A stretch of 16,103 nucleotides of DNA from an uncultured Lachnospiraceae bacterium. Lineage in GTDB: Bacteria; Bacillota; Clostridia; Lachnospirales; Lachnospiraceae. Position 1 is the stretch's first letter; the number at the start of each line of letters is the position of its first letter. Positions 1-7,048 of the stretch are shown piece after piece. The position numbers were made by a program, and so were the translations under genes. The notes beneath the pieces are model-generated. The model made no database searches, was not told where the DNA came from, and saw only the letters and a list, made by a program, of their open reading frames with translations. The stretch lies in NCBI GenBank assembly GCA_910585825.1, contig CAJUEY010000051.1, positions 1-16,103 on the forward strand. Direction: 5' to 3'.

Positions 1-234
1 CATACAGGTAAATCCACGAATCTACAATTGTGAGGTCACTTCATATTGTCTCCTTTTCAGACTGACGAAAACTGTACGTTCCTGTCCATATTATAATTTG
101 TCCCATTAAATAATATTATTATGTCACAGTGACTTTGGAATTTCAATCAATTTCAAAACAATGCCTTAATATTATTTTTTCCTTTTCTTAAACAATACTA
201 AGAGAATATTAAAACACAATTTCTCATTATCCCT
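1..234. other. AT-rich intergenic region upstream of the van-like cluster
   Basis: No gene is supported here. The first 33 bases could be the tail of a + strand gene ending at a TGA at 31-33, but ten codons are too few to judge. Visible elements are an 11-bp palindrome, GTCACAGTGAC at 123-133, and a CCTGTCC word at 81-87 that recurs at 258-264 and inverted at 272-278. A TATAAT at 92-97 has no acceptable -35. These could be regulator binding sites for the downstream operon, but nothing proves it. Confidence 0.4.
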
Positions 235-278
235 TATAATAAACATCATCTGCAAAACCTGTCCTTATATCGGACAGG
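235..278 (+). promoter_or_regulatory. Probable activator-dependent promoter and leader hairpin of the vanG-like operon
   Basis: A perfect -10 TATAAT lies at 235-240. No TTGACA-like -35 sits 16-18 bp upstream (212-217 reads AAACAC), as expected for a promoter that needs an activator such as phosphorylated VanR. Downstream, CCTGTCC (258-264) and GGACAGG (272-278) form a 7-bp hairpin with a 7-nt loop, followed by AATCTTTT. It would lie about 10-30 nt into the transcript and could be a weak attenuator, a regulator site, or only a leader structure. The ligase ribosome binding site AGGAGG is at 294-299. Confidence 0.45.
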
Positions 279-308
279 AATCTTTTAAAACACAGGAGGA
301 AACCCAAA

Positions 309-1373
309 ATGAACCAATTGAAAAAAATCGCCCTGTTTTTCGGCGGCTGTTCCACCGAATATAAAGTGTCTCTGCAGTCTGCTTATTCTGTCATAAAAAG
401 CATTCCCGCTGACTTGTATCATCTTATTTTAATCGGTATTGACAAAGAAACCGGAGAATGGTTTCTCTATGAGGGAGACATAGAAGAAATCCCCACAGGC
501 CGCTGGCGGATGCAGCCGGAATGTATGCCGGCCGCTCCTTCTATGGACAGGAGGATACACGGTCTTTCTTATTTCTCCAAAACAGGTCCAAAAACCTTGT
601 CATTAGACGCTGCGCTGCCGATTCTCCATGGAAAAAACGGAGAAGACGGAACCCTGCAGGGAGTTCTGCATTTAATGAATGTTCCGGTAATCGGATGTGA
701 TCTGCTCTCTTCTGCTTTGTGCATGGACAAGTTTCTGGCCCACAAAATCGCGGCGGCGGAAGGAATCAAAACGGCGGAATGCGTGCTTTTAAAAAAAGAT
801 TTTTCTGTTTCAGAAGCAAAAGTCCATGCAGCAAAGCTGGGATTTCCCTTATTCGTAAAACCTCTCCGTTCCGGTTCTTCTTTTGGAATTACAAAAGTAC
901 AAAAGGAATCTGAGTTAATTCCCGCCATTGAACAGGCTTTTCTGCACGATTCCACAGTAATGCTGGAGGAAATGATCGCAGGTTTTGAAGTCGGATGCGC
1001 CGTACTTGGAACAGAGAATCTTCTGACAGGAGAAATCGACGAAATCCAATTGTCTGAAGGATTTTTCAATTATACAGAAAAATACACCTTAAAAACCTCT
1101 CAGATCCATGTGCCTGCACGAATTTCTTCTGATCAGGCCCGGCAGATCAAAGAAACTGCCTGTAGAATTTACCGGCTGCTGGGATGTTCTTATTTTGCCA
1201 GAGTTGATATGTTTTTGACACCGGAAGGAGACATCTATTTTAACGAAGTAAATACCATTCCCGGTTTTACTTCCCACAGCCGGTATCCTAATATGCTAAA
1301 AGCGGCTGGTCTTTCTTTTGAAGAAATCATCGGGCGTCTGCTGGATGAGGAGTTTGGTAATGAAACAGTCTAA
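309..1373 (+). CDS. vanG: VanG-type D-alanine--D-serine ligase
   Basis: ATP-grasp ligase of 354 residues, the usual VanG/Ddl length, predicted to make D-Ala-D-Ser for vancomycin-tolerant peptidoglycan precursors in the cytoplasm. Visible motifs are FGGCSTEY near 11-18, HGKNGEDGTLQG at 107-118, CMDK at 138-141, the ATP-grasp strand KPLRSGSSFGI at 184-194, GFEVGCAVLG at 225-234, RVDMF at 298-302 and NEVNTIPGFTSHSRYPNM at 312-329. The omega-loop reads EKYTLKTS (257-264); EKY followed by T-L is the VanG-subgroup form, so D-Ser rather than D-Ala or D-lactate is the expected second substrate. AGGAGG lies 9 bp before the ATG. It heads a unit with the two VanT-like genes, and its end overlaps the next start by 14 bp. 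A generic Ddl is less likely because of the context and overall VanG resemblance. Confidence 0.9.
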   Translation: MNQLKKIALFFGGCSTEYKVSLQSAYSVIKSIPADLYHLILIGIDKETGEWFLYEGDIEEIPTGRWRMQPECMPAAPSMDRRIHGLSYFSKTGPKTLSLDAALPILHGKNGEDGTLQGVLHLMNVPVIGCDLLSSALCMDKFLAHKIAAAEGIKTAECVLLKKDFSVSEAKVHAAKLGFPLFVKPLRSGSSFGITKVQKESELIPAIEQAFLHDSTVMLEEMIAGFEVGCAVLGTENLLTGEIDEIQLSEGFFNYTEKYTLKTSQIHVPARISSDQARQIKETACRIYRLLGCSYFARVDMFLTPEGDIYFNEVNTIPGFTSHSRYPNMLKAAGLSFEEIIGRLLDEEFGNETV

Positions 1374-2394
1374 AAATTATGCCGGAATTGATTATTTTCG
1401 TCTGATCGCCGCACTTTTTGTCATCGCCATACACATCGGGCCCTTTGAAAGCTGCAGCAGCACTGTAGATTATCTGTTCACATATTGCCTGGGACGGATT
1501 GCAGTTCCCTTCTTTCTTATGGTTACAGGTTATTTTGTAATTGCCCCTTATATCATAAGCCAATTTGAGAAAAAACATGCTTTAAAAAAATATCTTCTCA
1601 AAAATACCGGCCTGTATCTGGGAGCAACGATTTTTTATCTGCCCCTTGCCCTGTATGCAGATAATCTTCCCAAAAGCATTCCGGGGGCTTTCAAGAATTT
1701 CTTTTTTGACGGAACCTTTTATCACTTATGGTATTTTCCAGCCGCTGTTATGGGATGTGTCCTTTTGGTCTTTTTCCTGAAAAGATCTTTTGCCGCTGCT
1801 GCGTTATTTGCTATGACCGCATATATCATCGGTATTTTCGGCGACAGCTATTATGGACTGATCCAGGATATTCCTTTTTTGCATTTTTTCTATAAAGGAA
1901 TCTTTTCTTTCAGCAGTTACACGAGAAACGGCATCTTTTTTGCTCCCATTTTTCTGCTCCTGGGTGTATTTGCCGCTGATTCGGATTTTCCCTGCCCAAA
2001 ATGCTTTTTGCAGCTGGGATTTTCCCTCTCTCTTATTGGCATGATCCTGGAAGGGCTGCTCACATACAGTCTGGATCTGCAGAAACACAACAGTATGTAT
2101 CTGTTTTTGATTCCAACTATGTACTTCCTTTTTCGGCTGCTGCTTACAATCCAAGGAAAAGCGCCTTCCCTGATCCGAAAAAGCGCCATGTGGATTTATA
2201 TCATTCATCCTGCCGTTATTGTACTTCTAAGGGGAATCGCAAAAAAGACAAAGATGACAGAGCTGCTCATTGAAAATACGCTGATACAATACCTTTCGGT
2301 CTGTCTGCTGTCCGTCAGTATCGCATTTGCAATCCAATCCTTTTGTAAATTACTCTCCAAATATTCCTTCTTGCACCGAAAAAAGCTGCAATAA
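1360..2394 (+). CDS. vanTm: VanT-type membrane domain protein (acyltransferase_3 fold), separate gene
   Basis: Polytopic membrane protein of 344 residues matching the N-terminal membrane half of VanT, thought to take up L-Ser for racemisation. Visible signatures are GIDYFRLIAALFVIAIH (9-25, with the acyltransferase_3 family His at 25), VPFFLMVTGYF (49-59), YHLWYFPA (121-128), GDSYYGLIQ (161-169), TRNGIFFAPIFLLLGV (188-203), HNSMYLFL (243-250) and WIYIIHP (278-284), with about ten hydrophobic helices. The ATG at 1360 is chosen because GAGG at 1347-1350 precedes it and because its 14-bp overlap with the ligase gene implies translational coupling. In most VanG/C/E clusters this domain is fused to the racemase; here the two are separate genes, as in the vanTm/vanTr pair of vanL. 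A plain O-acetyltransferase is less likely given the context. Confidence 0.85.
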   Translation: MKQSKNYAGIDYFRLIAALFVIAIHIGPFESCSSTVDYLFTYCLGRIAVPFFLMVTGYFVIAPYIISQFEKKHALKKYLLKNTGLYLGATIFYLPLALYADNLPKSIPGAFKNFFFDGTFYHLWYFPAAVMGCVLLVFFLKRSFAAAALFAMTAYIIGIFGDSYYGLIQDIPFLHFFYKGIFSFSSYTRNGIFFAPIFLLLGVFAADSDFPCPKCFLQLGFSLSLIGMILEGLLTYSLDLQKHNSMYLFLIPTMYFLFRLLLTIQGKAPSLIRKSAMWIYIIHPAVIVLLRGIAKKTKMTELLIENTLIQYLSVCLLSVSIAFAIQSFCKLLSKYSFLHRKKLQ

Positions 2395-2436
2395 TTCAGG
2401 AATAACGCACAACACATCAGAAAGGAAACAGAAACC

Positions 2437-3561
2437 ATGTATCAAAGAGGAAGAGCCTGGATAGAATTAAATCTCTCTCATCTGGCTCATAATGTAAAAG
2501 AATTTCAAAAAATACTTCCCGAAAAATGCTCTCTGATGCCCGCCATAAAAGCAAATGCTTACGGACATGGCGCTGCCCTCATTGGAAGATCTTTGGAAAA
2601 TATGGGAATCTCCGATTTCTGCGTAGCTTCTCTTGGCGAAGCAATTGAACTGCGCAATGCCGGAATTACAGGACAGATTCTGATTTTGGGATACACTTCG
2701 CCCCGCCAATTTTCGGAACTGTCCCGTTACCGCCTGACACAGACTGTCATCGACTTATCTTATGCCAGACAGTTAAACGACTTCGGAGAACCCGTCTGCG
2801 TTCACGTAAGCATCGATACCGGCATGCACAGACTGGGTGAGAGAAGTGAAAATACAGAACAGATCTGTCAGATATGGAAATTAAAAAATCTCCGGATTAC
2901 CGGCGTATTCTCCCACCTGTGTACGGCTGACGGACATTCCGCCGCAGATCATTGGTTTACGCTGGAACAGATCAATCGTTTCAACGCCAATATTGATTTT
3001 TTGCACAAACAGGGTTTTTCCGGTTTTAAAACACACCTTCAGAGCAGCTATGGAGTGCTGAACTATCCTGATTTAAATTACGATTATGCCCGTATCGGCA
3101 TCGCTCTCTACGGCGTTCTCAGCTCCTCCACAGACAACATCACTGCAGAAGCCGACTTAAAGCCTGTATTATCTTTGAAATCCAGAATCGAATGTGTAAA
3201 AGAACTGCATGCCGGAGAATCAATTGGATACGGCCTGACCTTTACAGCCCCAAAAGAAATGAAAATTGCTGCTGTCTCTATTGGCTACGCAGACGGCATC
3301 CCCAGAGAACTCTCCAACAAAGGCCATGTTTTAGTCCATGGAAAGAAAGCCGCCATCATTGGACGCATCTGTATGGATCAGCTTTTGATTGATGCATCGA
3401 AACTCTCCCACGTCTCTTCGGGGGATGAAGTCGTGCTGATCGGAAGCTGCGGCGGTGAAATGCTTTCTGCTGCGAAAATTGCAGAATATTCCAATACCAT
3501 ATCCAACGAAATCTTAAGCCGCCTTGGAAACCGGTTAGAACGGATTCCTATTGAGATATAA
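2437..3561 (+). CDS. vanTr: VanT-type PLP serine/alanine racemase, separate gene
   Basis: Fold-type III PLP racemase of 374 residues, predicted to convert L-Ser (and L-Ala) to the D form for the ligase. The PLP lysine is K38 in MPAIKANAYGHG (34-45), the catalytic tyrosine Y265 in ESIGYGLTF (261-269), the R219 region reads YARIG, and ICMDQ is at 311-315. At the position where alanine racemases carry an active-site Tyr (TISYR motif) this protein has N357 in TISNEILSRL; an Asn there is known in VanT-type serine racemases and is associated with serine acceptance. AGAAAGGAAAC precedes the ATG, 42 bp after the membrane gene. The 3' end overlaps the oppositely transcribed kinase gene by 14 bp. A housekeeping alanine racemase is the alternative, but N357 and the neighbours argue for VanT. 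Confidence 0.88.
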   Translation: MYQRGRAWIELNLSHLAHNVKEFQKILPEKCSLMPAIKANAYGHGAALIGRSLENMGISDFCVASLGEAIELRNAGITGQILILGYTSPRQFSELSRYRLTQTVIDLSYARQLNDFGEPVCVHVSIDTGMHRLGERSENTEQICQIWKLKNLRITGVFSHLCTADGHSAADHWFTLEQINRFNANIDFLHKQGFSGFKTHLQSSYGVLNYPDLNYDYARIGIALYGVLSSSTDNITAEADLKPVLSLKSRIECVKELHAGESIGYGLTFTAPKEMKIAAVSIGYADGIPRELSNKGHVLVHGKKAAIIGRICMDQLLIDASKLSHVSSGDEVVLIGSCGGEMLSAAKIAEYSNTISNEILSRLGNRLERIPIEI

Positions 3562-4516
3562 TTTCAATCATAAATCTGGTATACTGCCCTTTTTTGCTTT
3601 CCACCGAGATTGTGTGTCCTAATTTTTCTATAATTTTTGCTGTCATATACAAGCCCATTCCGGTGGATTTATACTTTCCATTGTGATGATTGCTCCCCGT
3701 ATATCCTTTTTCAAAAATCCGTCGGATATCCTGTTCTTCAATGCCTTCTCCGTGATCTTCCACAAGAAGGCATACGCCATCCTCCTGTTTCCTGCTCCAG
3801 ATCCGCAATGTCGCATCTTCCATGGCATATTTTATGGCATTGCTTATCAGCTGATCCAAAATATACACCAGCCAGTTTTTATCTGTATAAACCAGATGGT
3901 CTTCTATGTCTATTTCAATTTGAAAATGGCTGCGGATCAAAAAAAATTGATTATTCTTTATGGAAGTTCTGACACATTCCAAAAGGCTGACCGATTTTAT
4001 CTGAATATCAAACAGACTGCTCTGTATCTTACAGCCCAGCAAAATATCTTTGAGCCGGGAATTCATTTTCTCTAACTGTTCTTCCATAGAATATCTAAGA
4101 TCCGTATCTTGAATTCTTTCATTCATCAAAAGACTGGCTGCTAACGGAATCTTAACTTCATGACACCACTTGGCAATGTAATCCGAAAGATCACAGGTAT
4201 AATCAAACTGTTCTCTTAACTGATTCTGCAGAACCTCCACATCATGCTCTGCGATATCGTAATTCTCCATGTTGGGAAATTCCTGATAAATCAATGCATC
4301 TGAACTTAGCCCCTGCTTTTTTTTGTTTTGAAATTTTCGAAATTGCAGATAATCTACAGCGCCAAAGCACAACATGCAGGCCGCCAGCAGAGAATCCAGA
4401 TAATAAAGATACGCATTGTCAGCATGGGGCAGCAAAAATACAAAATAAAGATTGTAAGAAATACATAACAACAAACAAATTAAAATAGATTCTTTTCTCT
4501 TTTTCAGATAATTCAT
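3548..4516 (-). CDS. vanS: VanS-like sensor histidine kinase
   Basis: Membrane sensor kinase of 322 residues that should phosphorylate the adjacent VanR-like regulator. Two hydrophobic helices (about 10-30 and 36-55) are joined by only about six residues, so there is almost no extracytoplasmic sensor; this fits intramembrane-sensing kinases (BceS-like). There is no obvious HAMP domain. The H box is AKWCHEVKIPLAASLLM with phospho-acceptor H119; the N box is LDQLISNAIKYAM with N226; G1 is DHGEGI (254-259), then the F box IFEKGYTG, and G2 is STGMGLYM (284-291). The ATG overlaps the regulator stop as ATGA. The AKWCHEVKIPLAA form closely resembles VanS of VanG clusters and related antibiotic-sensing kinases. 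The actual ligand cannot be read from sequence. Confidence 0.82.
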   Translation of the reverse strand: MNYLKKRKESILICLLLCISYNLYFVFLLPHADNAYLYYLDSLLAACMLCFGAVDYLQFRKFQNKKKQGLSSDALIYQEFPNMENYDIAEHDVEVLQNQLREQFDYTCDLSDYIAKWCHEVKIPLAASLLMNERIQDTDLRYSMEEQLEKMNSRLKDILLGCKIQSSLFDIQIKSVSLLECVRTSIKNNQFFLIRSHFQIEIDIEDHLVYTDKNWLVYILDQLISNAIKYAMEDATLRIWSRKQEDGVCLLVEDHGEGIEEQDIRRIFEKGYTGSNHHNGKYKSTGMGLYMTAKIIEKLGHTISVESKKGQYTRFMIEIISQ

Positions 4517-5193
4517 TCGATAAAATATCCCCGGCCTTTCTTCGTTTGTATCAATTCATCCCCGCAATACGCCTTTAACTTGCTCCGCAGCCTGGAAATC
4601 ATCGTCGTCAGCGTTCCGTCGGAAACAAACTCATCTGTATTCCACAATTCCGTCATCATCTCTTCCCTTGTCACAACCTTTGATCTCTGCTCTGCCAATT
4701 TGGTCATAATCTTTTGTTCCGACCCCGTCAGCGTATATTCTCTTCCATGACAAAACAAAGAAGAACTTCCCTGTTCAAAATAGATATCGTCTTTCAGATA
4801 ATACCGTTCTTTTACTTTATATTGATAAGTTCTTCTCAGTATCGCCTCAATCCTGGTTTTTAATAACTCCAGATGAAAGGGCTTTTCCACATAATCATCG
4901 CCGCCCTGGGCAATCCCCATAATCTTATCTCTGTCGTCATCCCTGCTGCTGATATAAATAATCGGAATATCGGAAATCTCCCGTATCTTGCTGCACCAGT
5001 AAAATCCATCGTAATAAGGCAGATTGATATCCATTAAAATCAAATGAGGATGGCAGGAAGAAAATTCTCGTAAAATATTCTCAAAACGGCGCACCGGTAC
5101 CGCCTGATATCCCCATCTTTCCAAAAACTGCCTGATCTCATCTGACAGAGTTTTATCATCTTCCACAATCATAATTATCATTTTTGTGTCCAA
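4513..5193 (-). CDS. vanR: VanR-like OmpR-family response regulator
   Basis: OmpR/PhoB-type regulator, about 226 residues. Receiver: acidic pair in IVEDDKTL (D12, D13), phospho-acceptor D55 in LMDINLPYYDG, YISSRDD, and K104 in EKPF. C-terminal winged helix: LTGSEQKIMTKLAEQRSKVVTREE and DGTLTTMISRLRSKL, ending TKKGRGYFIE. The start is ambiguous. I chose TTG at 5191-5193 because GAGGTGA at 5198-5204 matches the 16S anti-SD well, with 8 nt between GAGG and the TTG; the ATG at 5179-5181 has no such site, and an upstream TTG at 5244 would extend the protein by 17 residues. It probably activates the divergently placed vanG-like operon, and lies 54 bp after rimM on the same strand, so rimM transcription may supply basal expression. 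Confidence 0.82.
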   Translation of the reverse strand: MDTKMIIMIVEDDKTLSDEIRQFLERWGYQAVPVRRFENILREFSSCHPHLILMDINLPYYDGFYWCSKIREISDIPIIYISSRDDDRDKIMGIAQGGDDYVEKPFHLELLKTRIEAILRRTYQYKVKERYYLKDDIYFEQGSSSLFCHGREYTLTGSEQKIMTKLAEQRSKVVTREEMMTELWNTDEFVSDGTLTTMISRLRSKLKAYCGDELIQTKKGRGYFIE

Positions 5194-5247
5194 CTCATTC
5201 ACCTCGTCTGTACATTCCTGTGGAAATAACATTCCCCAAGTCAAAGA

Positions 5248-5763
5248 TTAATTAATTTCCCGCAGCCCCGGCAGCAGGTGTATTTCTATCATGCCTTCAT
5301 CCAGGTCAATCTTCTTAACGCAGTCCCTGATCGCCGGAACCAAAAGATCCGACATCCCCTGTTTCCTGATCACATAAATATCATTTGCACCTGTCTGTAT
5401 CACATCCGCAATCACGCCCAGTTCTTCCCCTTCATCCGACACTGCCGAAAGATCAATCAGATCTGCAATAAAATACTCATTTTCCCCAAGGGGGACCGCC
5501 TGATCTCTTGTCACATACAAATCCTTCTGACGGTATTTCTCTGCATCATTGATATCATCCAATCCTTTAAACTTTACAATGACCAGATTTTTAAAAAAAC
5601 GCACTTTTTCTATTTCAAGCGTCATTTTCTCCCTGCCGGTATCCAAAATCACCTCGCTAAGATCCAAAAAACGCCTGGCATCATCTGTTGTAGGAAATAC
5701 CTTTACTTCACCCTTAAGACCATGTGTATTTGTAATAATGCCCACTTTTAATAAATCGTCCAT
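5248..5763 (-). CDS. rimM: Ribosome maturation factor RimM
   Basis: RimM, 171 residues, a normal length, assists 16S rRNA maturation and 30S head assembly by binding ribosomal protein S19. The N-terminal RimM beta-barrel is seen in LLKVGIITNTHGLKGEVKVFPTTDD (split here: VGIITNTHGLKGEVKV at about 7-22), and the C-terminal PRC-barrel in ENEYFIADLIDLSAV followed by ANDIYVIRK and LLVPAI. GAGG lies about 6 nt before the ATG. RimM normally sits in an rpsP-rimM-trmD-rplS operon; none of those neighbours is here. Instead it stands first in a - strand unit with the VanR/VanS-like genes. Function assignment is secure; whether it is the only rimM copy cannot be told from this window. Confidence 0.93.
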   Translation of the reverse strand: MDDLLKVGIITNTHGLKGEVKVFPTTDDARRFLDLSEVILDTGREKMTLEIEKVRFFKNLVIVKFKGLDDINDAEKYRQKDLYVTRDQAVPLGENEYFIADLIDLSAVSDEGEELGVIADVIQTGANDIYVIRKQGMSDLLVPAIRDCVKKIDLDEGMIEIHLLPGLREIN

Positions 5764-5807
5764 AATAACCTCGCATTTCTTATTTTTTCATCCGTTTATT
5801 TGTGTCC

Positions 5808-5813
5808 ATTATA
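5808..5813 (-). promoter_or_regulatory. Possible -10 of the rimM-vanRS transcript
   Basis: Reading the - strand, a perfect TATAAT lies about 45 bp upstream of the rimM start. The hexamer 17 bp further upstream (TTATAT) is a poor -35, so the promoter is weak or the call is wrong. Confidence 0.35.
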
Positions 5814-5984
5814 CCCAGGGGATATCCTAGATATAACACGCTCTTTTGGAGCAGTCTCTTAAAGTATACAATAGAAAAGACTATTTTGCAAAACACACAA
5901 ATTTTCGCAGATATATGAATCGTTTTGAAAAAAAGATATGATGCGAGAATGTGTAGGTAAAATGTGAAAAAAAAGAAAAAACTC

Positions 5985-6015
5985 TTGACTGTAAACTTGA
6001 TTGATACCTTATACT
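5985..6015 (+). promoter_or_regulatory. MerR-type promoter with 19-bp spacer
   Basis: TTGACT (5985-5990) and TATACT (6010-6015) are separated by 19 bp instead of 17. Over-long spacers of 19-20 bp are the hallmark of promoters activated by MerR-family proteins, which untwist DNA to realign the hexamers. The only gene downstream is a MerR-family regulator, so autoregulation is likely. A dyad within the spacer is only weakly visible (about 6 of 12 positions match between halves of 5991-6014). Confidence 0.7.
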
Positions 6016-6066
6016 TGCTTTATGATTCAGCTATATTTACAATATTTGAAATGAGGAGGCAGAATT

Positions 6067-6918
6067 ATGACGATAAAAGAAGTTGAAGAACAGACAGGTT
6101 TATCACGTTCCACTATCCGCTTTTATGAAAAAGAAAAGCTCATAGAACCGCTGCGAAATGACAAAAACGGATATAGGGATTACTCCGAAACTGATGTTGA
6201 AAAAATTAAAAAAATTGCTTATTTACGTACACTGGATATTTCCGTTGAAGATATTTATCACATGATATCCGGTAAAGTATCTTTGATTGAAGTTCTGGAA
6301 AGACAAACTGTAACTATTCAGGAACAGATCCAGAGATTAAATAACGCAAAGGCGATCTGTGAGAAAATTCTTGCAGACAAAGACTGCTGTTTTGATGAAT
6401 TACAGATTGAAAAATATATCGCAGACTTACCGGCTTATTGGAATGACAACAAATCCGTTTTCAAACTGGACTCGGTCAGTTTCCTGTATATGTGGGGCAG
6501 CCGTATCATATGGATCATAATTACATTACTATGTTTCATAACCGGGATGTTGTCGTATGATAAATTACCGCCTGAGATACCTGTTCAGTGGAGCAACGGA
6601 ACAGCCATTTCATTTGCAGATAAAAATTATATTTTTGTATATCCGTTCATCTGTATCATGATCCGCACTGTAGGAAAGCCTGTCCTCTATATAAAATTAT
6701 TAATGAACTGTCCTTACAGAGAACTCGTGACAGAATATCTGTCAAATTATCTCTGTTTTATCGCACTGTCCGTTGAATTATTTTCCATATTATTTATACA
6801 TGGGCTGTTAAAAAGCGTCGTAACTGTTTTGTTTATTGATACCGCCGTACTGATCGGCATACTCATGATCGGAATCACTAAAATGAATCCGGCCCACAGA
6901 CCAATGTTCCAAAAATAA
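6067..6918 (+). CDS. Membrane-anchored MerR-family regulator with DUF1648-like domain
   Basis: Protein of 283 residues. Residues 1-70 are a MerR winged helix (TIKEVEEQTGLSRSTIRFYE, then LIEPLRNDKNGYRDYS); about 72-103 is the usual dimerisation coiled coil. MerR proteins usually stop near 110-140 residues, but this one continues into a membrane domain with helices near 146-163, 187-203, 226-247 and 251-270. The stretch KLPPEIPVQWSNGTAISFADK (166-185 and on) resembles the DUF1648 signature found in SdpI-like membrane proteins. The regulator may therefore sense a membrane or envelope signal directly. C107-C108 could bind metal or be incidental. AGGAGG at 6054-6059 sits 7 bp before the ATG. No target gene follows on the same strand before a terminator, so self-regulation and distant targets are the possibilities. 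Confidence 0.8.
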   Translation: MTIKEVEEQTGLSRSTIRFYEKEKLIEPLRNDKNGYRDYSETDVEKIKKIAYLRTLDISVEDIYHMISGKVSLIEVLERQTVTIQEQIQRLNNAKAICEKILADKDCCFDELQIEKYIADLPAYWNDNKSVFKLDSVSFLYMWGSRIIWIIITLLCFITGMLSYDKLPPEIPVQWSNGTAISFADKNYIFVYPFICIMIRTVGKPVLYIKLLMNCPYRELVTEYLSNYLCFIALSVELFSILFIHGLLKSVVTVLFIDTAVLIGILMIGITKMNPAHRPMFQK

Positions 6919-6974
6919 TCCTATTGTTCATGGACGTTTGCCTCCACGCTCATCCTGTCATTCATCTGCCTATT

Positions 6975-7046
6975 AAAAAATCCGCCTGCCTCCTGATCTC
7001 ACACGAATTAACGCCACCTCAGGAAGCTGCGGATTTTTTATTTTTT
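6975..7046. terminator. Bidirectional terminator between the merR-like gene and glyA
   Basis: AAAAAATCCGC (6975-6985) pairs perfectly with GCGGATTTTTT (7029-7039), and the stem continues inward with TCCTGA (6991-6996) and TCAGGA (7019-7024) after a short mismatched stretch. Each strand has a T run after the stem, so it can stop both the + strand regulator transcript and the - strand glyA transcript. Confidence 0.85.
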
Positions 7047-7048
7047 CT

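Noticed and set aside
1..33. Ten-codon tail reading HTGKSTNLQL before a TGA
   Set aside because: The GKST looks like a P-loop, but ten codons at a window edge cannot support a call.
569..1069. 166-codon antisense frame in the ligase gene
   Set aside because: Shadow of the + strand ligase; no domain, no ribosome binding site.
5278..5751. 157-codon + strand frame opposite rimM
   Set aside because: Antisense shadow of rimM with low-complexity composition; no promoter or ribosome binding site.
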